From Spirodela intermedia (taxonomy: Eukaryota > Streptophyta > Magnoliopsida > Alismatales > Araceae), in the NCBI GenBank assembly GCA_902729315.2, contig LR746275.1:560501-624500 (forward strand): DNA of 64,000 bases. Reading direction: 5' to 3'. The stretch's first letter is position 1, and each line of letters starts with the position of its first letter. The translations under genes and the position numbers were made by a program. The notes beneath the pieces were generated by a model, which was not told the origin of the DNA, ran no database searches, and worked only from the letters and a program-made list of their open reading frames with translations. Below, in pieces: positions 11,512 through 26,100 of this stretch.

Positions 11512-13199
11512 GGCGTATGTCTCAGGAAACCCTTCCATATTAGTGCCAGCCTAAATTATTCTAACTTATTCCTAGGAAGTCTAATCCCTCTATCCCCTAT
11601 GCAATAGCAATGCCTTGCCCTTAATCAATCCTATTTATCTTTCATTTAGTAGACCCTCATCACTTCATATGAAACATACAAAGCTCTTAAGTGTCAACTA
11701 TCATTTATATCCATTCCACGTACCTGCCTCTCTCCTAACCCATCCCCATTTACCCTCTCTCTACTACCTTTTCCTTTCCTCAATAGGCCTCACACCCGCC
11801 CTCAATGGAAACTGATGCTCCCTCTCTAGTTATCTTGCTTCTAAGTAACACAACTAACCTTCCATCTCCTCCAACCTTCTCTACAAAGGAACCCCCCCCC
11901 CCCCCTCCTCAATGGCTGCAATCACTCTAGAAGGTATAGAACAACAAGCTTTCATTTAGACCTTTTGAATTCAACTTCTTCATACCACATTAATAATATT
12001 GATGAAAAGAACATTGTCAATAAATCTTTGGACTCTATTTTTACATTCTACACCTTTTCAATATTTATAATTTTTGTAAATTCTATTTTTGTGAAATTAT
12101 TAATAATAAATAATGTCACAATAATAAACTCAATGGTTCATATCTTAAAACAGAAAGTCATTAGTATTTATAAGCTACAATTAAACTCTAAGTTGAACAA
12201 AAGGATAAAGCTTTAACTTATTGACAACTTTTCATATGCAACAATGAAAGTTTAAATTGCTAGTTCTTTAAAACTCTAAAGCTATAGTTATTATTTCTTA
12301 AGGTTTTAAGTGTTTATTAACTATATGAAGAGTTAAAACCTTTATTTCAATGAACTTTTGAGAATGTGAGATATCATTTTTATATTAAATTTCCTAGAAA
12401 AATTAGTATAGTACTTGAAGAATCATGTCAAAAGTCATTTTTGTTTTATTGTGATTTTTTAAAATATTTCGATATTTACTTGAAATTTAAATTATGTTAG
12501 AATGTAATGTGGAAAGGACAAAAATAGTTATTACAACCTAGAACCCAACTATCATAGTAATGATGGCTGTGGCTTTATGTTGTCTATAAGAGATGTATGT
12601 TCTTAGATTTATTAATTTCCAAGCACAATTAGTGATCCATCTTTATGGATAAAAAAAATAGTTTTACCTCAAAGTTGTCAAAGGCTTTGACACATGTTCA
12701 AGTAGTCTTCACTATCAACATATCAAGTAAGCCTTTTAATAGGATAGAGAAACAAATATATTATATGTATAATAACACTAACTAGTAGGTGACTCAAAGC
12801 CATGAATGTTAGATGTGCCAATTATTAAAAACATTAACCTTTAAACAGAAATGATGTTTTTAGAGTAGGAGTATAGTTGTATGCAAATAACTCTTTGTGA
12901 ATTCATATAAATTTCTCCTATTTTTTTTATTCAATATGGTTTGTAATGGTCTAATATTTGACATTACCTTAGTTGAGTTTTATTTTATCTTCAATAACAT
13001 CCACACAAAAAATAGGTTTGTCTCTATTTATTGTTCAAGTGGGAATAATTGGCACAATTTTACTTTATCTAGTTATATTGCTATATCACTTTTAATGTAA
13101 CTTACTTCTATACCATGACTAATAAAATAAAATCACCTATTTACCCCCCCTCTCCATCATCTAGGCTTATTTGTATATACCTAATAAGTGTTTATTATT

Positions 13200-15240
13200 A
13201 AGATTTAATAATAGTTAAAATATATATTTTATAAATTATCTCATGAGAAATATGCACTTATTTATGTTAAATAGAGATAAATATGTTTTTATGTGATTAA
13301 TGTGAAATTTTGACTAATTATGTGATTTTCTATGATTGTTAAATCATATTTTAAGTTAAAATAAATAAATAAATAAAATGCAAAAAAGGGGTCCCTTTGA
13401 CTAGCAAGCACTTGATAGTTGACCTAGAGGGTTCTGCACATGAGTGAGATGCTCAATCAAGGATGCCATGAGGTAGGCTTGAGTGGCTAAGAAATCCCCA
13501 TAGAACATATGCATGTCACTCTCATTCCATATCATCGGGGGTCAACTAGCCATGTGGCAAGGAGTGTTTGTACACACATATATATGTGGGGGCTAACCAC
13601 TTGATTTCATATGGCCCTCTCCTTGAGGAGTCCTGGCCATTATGTTTTTGAGAGAGAGAACTATGAAGTGAAAGAAGCCCACAATTATGTTGATTTCAAA
13701 ACCTTTGAAAAAATTGATGTGAGACAAAAATACAATCGAAACACATCTATAAAATAATATCAAAAATACCTCAACATTAAGAGAAGGTAACATGATTATG
13801 TGCTCACTATTTTTAGGGTTTTTTGGTAATTTGTTAAGTCTCTCTCAACTAGATAGATAATCGACAAAATGTTCAATCATCAATAAAAACTTTATCAATG
13901 ATATTCATGGACCATCATTAGTAACTGATTAAGGATTTTATATATAAAATCATAAATTCTTCAAGGAAATTATCTCTGGTTGGTCAATGAATAAGTCATT
14001 GTTGAAAATAAGATGATCTATTAGAAGATTTATTATTATCTCTTCAAATTGTTTTGAATGTGATAAAGGCCCTCCTTTTAATACATGGACTTAAAGATGA
14101 AACTCCATGAAATTTGTTCTACCTCCATCAAACTCAGCTATATTGGGTGATAGTTGTCAAAGACCTATTAATAAATCTCCATTATCATGAGCTAATAATT
14201 TATTAGTAATATAATTTAAATATTAACTCATGAGATATATATTTTGTATTTATTTTAAATTAATAATTATGGTTTTTAGTTGATTAATGTGATTTTATGT
14301 GAATTTATATGATTTTTATAAGGATATTTTTGAGATAAAATAAAAATAAAAAGTAGAAAAAAAGAGGACTTATTGGTCAATCGAGTCAACATACAAGTCA
14401 GAGCCACAATCAAGATACTTGATTGTCAATCAGATCCACAAGTAATTTAGAGGCACAATTGAGTAGAGCCACAAGTATTAGGCTTGAGCAACTAAGGATC
14501 AGTTGGGGGCACATATGCATCACTCTCTTTTCATGTCACCAATAGCTAGTCGAGTGTGAGGCAAAGAGTGGTCATATACATGTGAGAAGACTATATTGAC
14601 AATATCAAAATGTATTATTATATATTTATCTCAAAACTCAAAAAAATAGATGAAGTGGGACTAAATTTACATTATTTATTGTCATCTATTTTTAATATTC
14701 TTATACCTAATATCCCTAAATGGGAATGAGATAACCTTACGATGACACTTGACAAGGGTATTCACATATTTATTTAACTCTCTCTCATGTAGGCAAGAGA
14801 CTAGTAAGGGTTTGAATCTCATTAAAGCCAAAATTTATATTTTTATCTAATTAAATTATGATTTTCTGCAAGACGTCAGTCAATAATTAAGTTATTAGAA
14901 TCACTCAATCATCAACAAAAATATTATCAATATGCTTCACAGAGCATTGTTACCAATTAAAAAATGATTATCTATAAAAAGATTACAAGTTCATCAAAGA
15001 AATCATCTCTAATTAATCAACAAACTAGTTGTTATCGAGAAGAGGATGCTCTACTAGTAGACAAGTTGCCACCACTTAAGAATGTACTAGATGTGATAAA
15101 GAGTCTCCTCTTGTTGCATGGACTTAAAGATGAAGTTCTCCAAAATGTGTATTACTTTTATTTAGTTCATCTCTATTAAGTGATAGTCATTAAAGATTCA
15201 AAATTCACTAGATTTCTGCTCCACCGAGTGACAATCACCA
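13200..15240. repeat. Diverged tandem duplication, unit about 1.03 kb
   Basis: The block at about 13200-14190 recurs at about 14200-15240. Shared landmarks in the same order include CTCATGAGA, TGATTAATGTGA, an A-rich run ending in AAAAAG, CAATCATCAA(T/C)AAAAA, TCATC/TTCA-AA-GAAAT-ATCTCT and GTGATAAAG(G/A), then GGACTTAAAGATGAA. The copies differ at many sites and by small indels, so the duplication is old. No coding frame is preserved. Confidence 0.6.
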
Positions 15241-16660
15241 TAGATGATTCAATCTATTTTATTGATTTATAAACTTTATAAAAGATATAGATATTGCTCA
15301 CATTATCTATGTTTAAGGATAACTTTTGAGGCTATAAATATCACATGATAATTCTTTAGAACGCAAAAAATTACAACAATCACTATTTATAAAGTCAAAA
15401 CTCTATCTTTCCTATTTTAAACTTAAGTTTTACTTAATTTAGTGAAATTTTATGTGATTTTAAGTTTCAGAAATCTTATACATTTAACTATAATTTTTAT
15501 AGCTTTTATAACTCTTAATTTGATCAATTAAATTATATGTAATTACTTATGTAAAAATCACAAGATGAAATTTTATTTTTATCAAAATCATGTTCAAGGT
15601 GCTGACATCATCTTGATGTTCATGCTTGAATCTTCCTTTTTATGAAGTTTTAAATATATTTTATCTTCATCATTTAGTCTAAAAATCATAAAAAATAATT
15701 ATTTGAGAAAAAAATTGAAAAATATTATTAGATATTATTATACATCCTTGTGATCAACTTGGGAATTTCTCACTATTTTTGATTTTTTTATATAATTATA
15801 ATTGATTTATTTTTTTGAAATATTTTTAAAATTCTAAAAATTATATTTTTTTTAGTATTTAAATTTTTAGATTTGTATAATTTATTATACAATAATTAGG
15901 TCATGTCTCTCATTTTTTTTCTAACTTATGCTCTACTAGTTGATAGTCATCAAAAATATTTTGTCACCGCCTACCTTCATCTTTTAAATTTTACATATGA
16001 ATTTAAAGATTAACCATATTATGTACATATAAGGAGAGTCTTCAACACCATGGTCACCATTTAAAGATCTTCTTAAACACCAAGAATTTTGGTGATCACT
16101 ATCATAATGCCAGAACTCTATTTTTCTTATTTTAAACTAGTTTAATATTTAAATTAATGATGATTTGATTGAAATTTAGTTTTAAAATTATTCTTTAATC
16201 AATTACAATTCATTTAGTGTTTACAGATCTTGACTTCATCAATTAAATCATATGTAGTTGCCTACATAATAATTATTAGATAGAACTCTATTTTCACCTA
16301 AATCAACATTCTTCAAGGGTTGATGTCCACTTAATGTCAACACCTAATTTTATTTTTTTAATTTGAAAAAAATATTTAATTATGATATTTAGTTCAAAAA
16401 TTATAAAAAATCTTATTTGCAAAAAAATATCAACATAGATTTTTTTCACTATTTTCAAGCTTTTGATCAAATTATAATTATTATAATTTAATAGAAATAT
16501 GTCTAAAAGTCTAAAGATTAGTGTTTTCTAGTTTATAAATTTTAAATTTGTGTGATTTAATAAAAAATGACTAAGTCACATCAATACCTTTAGAAGGACA
16601 AAAGTAATATCAAATAGTTAATTATATGAAAAAAAATGCTAATAAGTTGTTGATGTATTT
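15240..16660. repeat. Diverged tandem duplication, unit about 0.7 kb
   Basis: The block at about 15240-15960 resembles 15960-16660. In both, an ACTCTAT-TTTC-TATTTTAAAC motif is followed by AATTAAAT(T/C)ATATGTA, then a TGTTCAAGG/TCTTCAAGG word, a TGATGT word, and ends with an AAATTT(G/T)TGT/TATAATTTA stretch and (G/A)GTCA. It directly follows the 1-kb duplication, so the 13.2-16.7 kb region grew by repeated local duplication. Confidence 0.5.
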
Positions 16661-18839
16661 ATCATAACACTATGGAAAACTATATATAGTTTTCAAGCAC
16701 AAAATATGATGTATTTCATCCTTTACTTAACAATCACAAAAAATTCAATATTTCAACTTTTTCTATGTTACAATTCATCCCTCAATATTACATGAGGACA
16801 CCTACAAAATCGTAAAAAGAATGGGAGGATAATAATAAAAATATTAGTCAATATCTAGTCTCTAGAGCTAGATCAGATGGTCTTAAGTCTTTAGAATTAG
16901 ATTGATCATCAAGCTTCTAGGCTTCAAAATCCTTTTCCATACAAGCTAGCATTTCTCAAAGCATAGAAATCTTTTTCATCATATTGGTCCTAAGGTAGAC
17001 TAGATAGAATGCCCATAGGGGAATGGATTAGTTCTTTTTAAAAAAATCATTTTTGTTAGATGTTTTCCCCTTTCTTTTTTGAAGTGGGTCAACACATGGG
17101 TTTGATGGATTTTCCTTTTAGTATTGATAAGATTTAAGAGTTTAATCAAACTGATTGAATTATTTTAGAATTTGATTTAATGATCTTGGATCAAATGCAA
17201 TATCTTATAGAGTTTAATTTAACATATAAATTAAAAAAAATAATCACTCAAATCAACAATGGCTTGTTTAACCGTGCATGTCACGTTAGTCCAAATTTTG
17301 ATCTAATATCAACTTTAGAAAGGTATCATTAATTGTGCAGTAAATGTATTCAACATGAGAGAAATTTGTTGATGTCAATTAGAGTGCTCAACTATAATAT
17401 TTAATTAGGAAATATTTGAACAATTAAGTGTTCACTATTCCAAATTATCCATAGAAAGGGAAGCATCAAAGTTACAACAGTATGTTCCTAAGATGCTCTT
17501 ATGACTGACTAATCTTTGCAACTGTTGTAAATGAATATCTGGGAATTGAATTTAGAAAATGTTTCATGTTACAATACTGAGTGATAATTTGACACAACCA
17601 CTTAAATAATTTATAGACCTATGTTTTTGTTATATATATATATATATGCATGACTGTATGGTGTGCCATGAAATGAGAAGTAAAAATGCTAGTCTCTCTC
17701 TACCTCTATTGTAAGTTCCATTTAAGAGAAAGGTTTTCAAACTAAGGTATGAGTAGATTTAAAGGACACTACTCATTCTATACTCTGTTCTAGAGATAAA
17801 CATGATTCATTGATATCTCAATCTTTGGCAAATAATACTCATTGAAATGATATTTTAGAGATAAACATGAAGCAACAAATAATTTATTATGAATTTAAAA
17901 TTTTAAAATTATATTTATGAAGTTTAAATGTAGTGTTCTGGGACATCAAATGGCCTGATTTCCAATCATGGTAAACAATTATTTGATGGCCCAAACCTCA
18001 GCCAATAAAAAGGTGACTTTGCCCCACATCAAAGGAGGAGAGAGAGAGAGCCACATCCTACAAGAAGCCCACATAAGCTTACACACAAGTTGAGCACTAA
18101 AAAAAGAATAAAATCAGTTGATTCTCAACACACTCAAGAGAAAGGTTGTCTCCAAGATTTCAAGATCCCTTAGCAATCAAAGAGAAGAGCCAGTTAGGTG
18201 AAAAATAGAGAAACATCAACTTTAACCACTTCAAAGCAAGATATTGTGATTGAATTTAACATTCTGTGTAGAGCTTAATAACTAAATAAACTTGATGTGC
18301 ACTTATATTCAAGTAAAATGCCTTGATGCCTATAAAGTCATAAGTAGAGTAATTGCCCCAAAATTAGTCCATTTCTTAGGGTCATTAAAACTTGGATGTA
18401 AGCTTCATTGAAGATTAATGAACAAGCAAGGGGCGTCTATTCACATAGTGGATGTAGGATGAGGGCTACATATGTGTGTATTTAATTTATACATCTGTTA
18501 TCTCTAGCCAAAATAGTCCTTATGCACTAAAGAGAATTATAACAAGTAATTTAATAGGTCAATTAGATTATATATTCTAATCTTTTATATAGTGGCCTTC
18601 ATACAATATTAGGAAACTTGTGATCAAAATAAATCTACTACATTTTTATACACTAGATAGAAATAGGTCACCATTTAATAACTCCACAAATTATAAGACT
18701 CTTGAATATTGTATATAATAGAATTACAAATTATAATTCTAGAGGTTAACAAAATTTGGTTAGACAACAAGGTTGAAATAAGTTGGGCTAACTATGTTAT
18801 GTCAACACACGAGGTTAGCATACTAAACAACAATGAGAG

Positions 18840-21700
18840 AAAGATGCACTATTTTATAATTATTTGACCTATCTTAGTCTACATCCACCTACTATAGGTT
18901 CTTACCCTTGATTTTCACTATTTGCTCTTAGGTATAGTAGTTGAAATCCATGAGATTACCAAATGTTCATGCATGATAGATTTTACAAGTTCATCTCCCT
19001 AGGCTAGACATCCAAGCACTTGTTTATCTTTTCTCCCTTGTTATCAATATTCTCTAAGTATGATGCACACAAAGAGATTTTAAAACTAAGATGTTAATAT
19101 TGTTTAATTTTGGTTATGTTTGAATTCTTAAGAAAGCTTAGGTGGGGTGATAAAGTTGGTTATGCATCTTGAAATAAATGGAATGGATTGATGTGTCATT
19201 GAGGTGCACTTTGAAAGCTTTTGAGATGACCTTTTTATAGGGATCAAAATATTTGATGATTGGAATTAAAATCATTGAGATCTGAGCACTATCAATATTT
19301 CTTTCTGAAATGTTTTTTCTTTTTTATTTTAAATTTATTCTATTATATTTGTTCTTGATGCTTATTTTTTGAATTTATTTCTAAAAAATATAACCAAAAA
19401 AATTAATGGAAAAAATATAAAAACTTAGATCTTCATCTAGGGATTAATGTAGGAATACTATAATTATTCTTATTTTTTCTCTTTATCTTTTATTATTATT
19501 ATTTATATCAAAATACTTGAACCAGCACATCCAATGCAAGGCACCACCTCCAAGCTTCACCATTTATCCTTATTTAGAGGTCATGTCCATTTTTTTTTAT
19601 TGTAAGCTGTGGGCTGGATGTGTAAGAGTATGGGCTGGTAATCTAAGAAACCACTAAGTTTATTATATCTTAGGAAATCTTGCGGATGGATTAGATCAAT
19701 AGTTGATCAAACCACTACAAATCTTAACATCATGTGATTTGTCCTTACCTTATCATCACAATAGAGCTTAACCATCTTAATCTATAATATGAGTTCCTTG
19801 ATTGAGCTAGGAGTTTAACATTCTTAGGACCCTTGGATGTAGTTGCCTCTATCATGGGACATATAGGAGCAAGAAAGAAGTGGTGAATTTCCATACCGTT
19901 TATTTTCCTCCCTCCCTCTCTCTTTATCTCTCTAATACCTCATTTACATTTGAGACAAGAAAACTCTCCATGATTTGTTATTTCGAGTTTCAATTGATGA
20001 GGTGAGAGATGTTAGGCTTCGTTATTCAAAAAGTCACCATGAAGCTTTCTAGTGTGATTTACTTATGGCCCAATAGTTCATTTATAGCACTATTATTTGG
20101 GTTTTAAAAAAGAGTCAAACTAATTTTTTGAGTTCTTCATAATTTATATTGTGGTATTGGCCCTGTCTCTTATTATCATTTTATTTTGATGCATTCTATA
20201 AATTCTTTCAATTCTCTAACACATTACTCACTAGTTTTGTCTTATTGCTTTAATGATTGCTTCTTACTATGTCATTAAATTGTTTGTTCTTCTCAAACCC
20301 ATTCATTATTTATACATCTATTGATTCCTCCTACATCATAGCTATCCACTAAAATTAGAGAAAGCTCTTGCATTAGAGGTAAATTTCTGATACTAACATA
20401 GTAGAAGTCATGTAAGAACAAAACTGAGCATTGAGTTCACAAGACATGAAATCCTCAATCTTGGAGTCCACAATGATCTAGATGATCTGTAAATCCACAA
20501 GCGTAAGAAATTTTCATCTTGAATCCACTAGGGTTGATTGCATCCACAGGAAAATAAAAAAAGAATGATATTATTGAAGTTTCCTCTTAGAGATATAGTT
20601 CTAGCCTTAAAGTAGCTTGGTATCTATTGTAAGTCTCTTAAATACTTGGATTAATTAATAAAAATATATAAAAGAGAATAAAAAGCAGAGCAGTTACTAT
20701 GATATGTTATCTACAGGGTTTCTAGTGTACTTGGATGGAAATTGGGCTCAAAAGTTATTGAAACTCTAGATGCTTGTAGTTCACATTTTTATGTTTTCAA
20801 GACACTCGGGCAAATTCTGGGCCTTTCAAATTTCGTTTAGAGTCTTACATCTATACTCTCCCAAATTAAAAAGGTACAAAGTTGTCACTAAAAGATTTCA
20901 AGGTACACAATAATATAACAACATGTATTTTCAAATCTACATCATTACAACAAGGATTGAGATTATATTGAACAAGGATTGACAATGGTTTGGGTTAGAA
21001 AGCAACCAATAATATTTAAACATTTATAATGCATAACATTCTCTTTGAGTAAAATTGAACATGAAAATGTTGATTTCAAATAGATTAGATGAAGTGCTAA
21101 GAGGGGGTGGGTGAATTAGTTGTTTATAATTTCTTTATATTATGTTAAAAGGGGTTGATTCACTCTCTAACGGCTAACAAAAATGAACTCTCTTTTATAG
21201 TCATTTAAGTCTTCTCTAATCTGCACCCACTTACAAAGGTGACTATGCTTGGTTTCCACTATTATCTCCTAGAGAACATTTTTTGACCATAGGATGAACG
21301 AATCCACATTACACAATAGATTTAATGAGTTTCTCTATCTCCATTAGGTAATAATGAACTAGTTTTCTTTTGTTCGTTGTTACTAATACTCCCTTTTGGT
21401 GTATTCAAGTATGTAGGTGTAAAACATAAAAAATATAGATGACGGTCACAATTGGAAGAAGTGGTTCCTTAATTAGGTGGAACTTTGACATTTTGTGTAA
21501 CCTTTGCCACTATAACATTTACTCTACAAATCAGCTAGAAAGAGAGATGCTCTCATGAGCATGAGTTGATTGAGTTCATCCAAAATTGATCTCTCCTGAA
21601 AGCTCAAGGACTTGATCATTGGAATCTAAGCAAGTGAGATCTAATTGGTCAAAGATTTGCTAAATCAACCTTGAGTTGGCTACCAATATAATATGTTTGC
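18840..21700. repeat. Pair of diverged direct repeats about 2.35 kb apart
   Basis: Sequence at about 18840-19110 and again at about 21180-21430 shares an ordered series of words: CTA-TCT-CA-CCAC-TAC, TTTTCACTATT/TTTCCACTATT, a CTC(T/C)TAG block, then ATAGATTT-A--AGTT, CTAGTTTTC/CTTGTTTATC and GTTATCAATA/GTTACTAATA. A weaker match continues about 300 bp further downstream in both. They could be two remnants of one repeat family or the ends of an old element, but no terminal motifs or coding were found. Confidence 0.4.
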
Positions 21701-23173
21701 TTTTTATGTTATAAATATGTGATTTCCTAACTCTTTTATTCTCTAATGTTATCAAGTGTCTTTGTAAACATAATGATACACAACACTGATTAGTATCTTT
21801 AGATTGTAAGTTATGTGATTTTAGAGAAAAACATTAATTTTTCTCTCCCGAGTTTAACTCATTGGTTGTTGAGTCAATTCCCTAAGTTGGCTCTATTGGG
21901 TTGACTCCTAGATCTTTTCTATAATTTTCTCTCTAAAAAAGTATATTTTTAATTAGCTTTTCTTCATTTGGATTTCTTCTTGGTGATTCTTTTATGAAGT
22001 TATAGCAAAAAAATTCAATCAGCACAAATGGACTAGATCTAATAATTTAAATCATTGTAAGAAAATAAGATTTCTGATGTAAACTAAGTGGGTATCAAGA
22101 TGGCCATTCTAAGGGGAGTTTGAGACAAAGAGATTTGAAAGCCATTATTTAGAATATACTTGCCTAAGTGACCAAATGCACACCAAATGCTCATGTGGGA
22201 AAGTGAACTCCTAGGTCTAGAGAGTAATAAGAACATACTTGTGATTAATTTTTCTTATTATATCTATCCATCAACTTGGAGAATTTTACATGTCTAAGTG
22301 ACTCATGAGAAGACAAAATTTAGAAGAAAATTCTATAATTTATGCCAACCATATGAGACTAGAAATTTTGAGCACATGAATGTTTTTACTAACTTGACTT
22401 TATTGCTTTGTCGTTCAAAGGCTAAACTGGAAGAAGAAGATGGATGACATCAACTCATTTGGTCCTTTATTAGGTTGAAGGATCACTCAAAGGCCAACAA
22501 CTCACATAACAAAGATATTTTGATGATGGAGGTCAAAATCAATATATTGTAAACCATGTAAACATAGAAGCTTTCCATGGCTGTTGAAGGGGGAACACTA
22601 TGTTGAAAATGGCAACACTACACCATTGAAAGGGTAGTTGTTAAAAGTTTGATGGTAGAGAGTTTGGATAAAGAACAAGAATATAAGAAGAGCTGAGGTT
22701 GCGAGACCAACACTACACTTCTTAGTCAAAAGGAAAAGGCCAACGGAAATCTGGTTTGTCTCTAGGCTCAAGAGACGTCTAGAGAAAAGGGCAAGTCTTC
22801 AGTCCATCTTCTAATGCACAAGAGCTGCTCGTATATTAGATAAGTGGGTGAGGGAGAGGTCTCGTGGAAAGATGGAGAAATCAGTAAGGACAAGGCGCTG
22901 ACCATCCCCCGTTACCCAGATCGAAGGGAAGCTACTAATTTGCCTGACTAAGCAGTAATAAATAAGTCATCTTGCCAGGACTAAAGCAAAATAATCCTTC
23001 TGTAAATGAGAAGCGTTTTAATCATACTAAAAGCATGGTGTGGTGTGGTGTTGAAGAAAGTTACGGACTAGACTTGGGCTAAACTCGCAGAAGGTCGTTT
23101 CTTTCCTAAGAACCCGAGGCGCCTGCCGCTTTTCATCTGTCGAGGCTCACCCGGGAGGGAGGGAGAGGGATTC

Positions 23174-26100
23174 ATGGATGTGACTTCTGCTTCGTCTTCC
23201 TTGTCTGGTACAACGGAGAGGAGGGGGATCCCCGCCGCCGCCTTCGTGGAAGATGTTCAGACCTATCTCGCGCAGTCTGGCCTCGATGTGAGCACAGCCC
23301 TCACCTTCCTCCAGGAAAGGTACGGCGGGTTCGTTTGATCATGTGATTTCCCTAGTCTCCTGCGTGATCTTATCGGCCTGAGTGTCCGCCGGTCCTGGAC
23401 TCCGGAGGAGTCTTTGGCTTCCGAACTTAGCACGAGGGTTTGTAGGCGGGCTAATTTTTGTGTAAAATGTCATCTTTATGTCCGTTCTCTAGCCTGATGG
23501 GATCGAAGAGAAGATAGGTCTTCCTGGCGGGCACCTTTCCAGATCTATCCAGTAGAGTAAGCTCGCCGGTTCTGCTGTGAGTTTAAGGGTTTAGGCGCTG
23601 GGGGCTCTTCGAGGGACCACTGACCGTTGGAAGAGGAATAGAAGAAAATAGAAATGGGTGGTTTCTGGGAAAGAAGATAAAACTCCGGCTTTGGAACTCT
23701 GGTCTCCTATTCCATCTCTCCAGTTGCATCTCATAGATTGGTGTTCGAAAACGTTTTCCTGGTGGGTTAAGTCCCCGTTGAGAAAGTTCTTAGAATTTTA
23801 ACCGTTTTAATGAAAACGGTGGTTCACCCTTGTTGGTGGATAATCGACTGACTTGTAACACTTGATCCGATCATAATACTTATTCTCTCTTATAATCATG
23901 CTCTTCTGTGTTGTGTTTTTAACTATTCATTTTTAGTGTTCTTATACCAAGTACTATTGCTTTCATCAACCAGGTGCATATACCGCCACATAAGTCGATG
24001 ATAGAATGCGATAGAAAGGTTAGATAAAAAATGATTTGGTAATGAAAGTGCTTCACACACGCGAGTGAATCTGGAAAAGGGCTCTGTTAATCGTCAGAAG
24101 TAGTAACCTGAATGCACTGAAAAAAAATTAAGCACAACCTTGGGACACGAAGCAATTACTAACATCGTCTCTGGATCTGTCACCTGTACTTGTTAAGAGT
24201 TACAATTATACCACTTTGATTTATTCAACCCTCTTTGAGGCTGGATGCTTCTATGCATTTTATCGTTTTCACGGATGAAATATTCTTTTTGGGTGGCTCT
24301 GTGAAGCATGTTTGTAATGTCATACTAGTTCTACCTCTCTAGCAATGGACAGTTGAAGACTGTGCTGGGATTGGTGATGCATGAGATGCTCATACTGCTA
24401 TCATTGTACCTGAACCACTCCAAAGAGAAGATGTTCTTAATCATCTCCATGGTCTTACCGCATTCAAGCCCAACAATAGCCACGCAGTCACGTCTGTTTA
24501 TGTGGAATGTTATCTCCCCCTTGCCTACCCTGCTAGGTGCTCAGTAAAATGGTTATCACCAAGTGCTCATAGCAGTTCATTGGATCTGGTTCCAATCTGG
24601 ATTGTACCTGGTCGGTTGATTATGCATCCATTCTGATTCGAAAGACCATGCACTTCTTCTGATCTTCTAGGAAAGAAACGAAAACGGCATTTTCTCAGAA
24701 CTCTTGATATGGCAGCAGTGCACTGATGTACTGTGTGAGCATTGAGACACCATTGTTCGTTTAGGCCTGCAGCTTTACCAGTTGGTATATTTGCATAAAA
24801 TGACTATTTATTTAAAGCGCTGTGAAAGAATCTAAAATGTCTTTATATTTCTTTGTGGACTCCTTCATGCTTTTTTAATGCCCCGTCACAATTTTGTGCT
24901 TCTTTAGGCATCATCCTCTCTTATGAAGGTGGAGACAATGTATCAAATGCTCTGTAGGGCTAAATACAAATGATCCTCTAATAATCATGCATCTCTGAAT
25001 AGTAGATTATATGCAGATATCGAAAGGTCACGGGGGGAACCCCTAACCGGTGAGGAAAAAGGTAAAAGAGCATAAAACGATACAGAGGCGAATTGGTAGC
25101 TCTTTTATTATAAAATAAAAGAAACCCTAACTTGAGAGCATGCATATTTTATAATCCTTCCAAACTACCAACAATATCCTCATATACAACAGTTCATCAC
25201 CAACAGTTTGGCCAATTCAAAAAAATTACCTATAAAATGCTACTTTTAGACTGTTCTAAGCATCAAACAGATGTTACTGACAGTCATAGATTCCGATTTA
25301 TCTAATTTACAAGAGATTGGGTTACACAGTACTCTATGTCAGGTTTTATAAATGTAACATGCTGATTCAGTTAACTAGTCTTATGCCTCGCGTATATAGA
25401 ATAAATCCATTTCGTCCATACTAGAGTTTGGAACTATGGAACTCATTGTGCACATTTTATAAGGTAGTTTTATTTTGAAAATATTGGCAAATTAATCTCG
25501 AATATTAGGAGTACAACCACGTCTTTGTCTGAATGTACTATTTTGTTATGTTTTTCTGATTTTCCAGGTTACAACAATATAGGGTGGTTGAGATGAAACT
25601 CTTGGCGCAGCAGAGGGATATTCAGGTTAGTTTCGTTTTTGTCATCTTCCAACTACAACATGCTAAGCTCCTAGTACATGTATGCTCCTGTCCAAGAACT
25701 GATTGTCCTTGTTAGAAAGGATTGTCTCAACCCATCATCTAAACTTTCCTTCTGTTGTTCATGGCTGATCCGATTCTGTCTGTGAGGAATGGGTTGTTTG
25801 TATTGATAACTGAGAGCTTATTTATCTGCATTGAAATGATGATTATCATCAGAATGGCACCAGTGCTTTTGAATTACACTTCTGTATGTGATTGGGACAC
25901 AGGCTGTCAAACTGGAATACTCGTATATATTTCACTTCATGTCAAGATTATTTTTATTTAGGCGTTACTTTACTTTCTTTCTTCTATTTTCCAGGCAAAG
26001 ATTCCTGAAATTGAAAAGTGTATAGATATTGTCTCAACATTGCAAGTTAAGAAGGGTACTGGTGAGGTTCGTTTGCCATATCTTAACGATTGTGGGCAGA

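Larger units (their letters stand above)
11510..23173. other. AT-rich gene-free region, 11.6 kb
   Basis: No open frame here has recognisable protein similarity and almost none exceeds 80 codons. The DNA is AT-rich and contains old diverged direct duplications (13.2-15.2, 15.2-16.7, and 18.8/21.2 kb), a C14 run at 11892-11905 and a TA run near 17630-17650. This is typical of decayed repeat DNA. I could not identify reverse transcriptase, integrase or transposase words in it. The last few hundred bases include the 5' flank of the prefoldin gene. Confidence 0.6.

Noticed and set aside
11510-23170. CRISPR arrays, operons, or intact transposase/integrase genes
   Set aside because: No regularly spaced short repeats and no transposon protein words were found; the region is eukaryotic AT-rich repeat debris.
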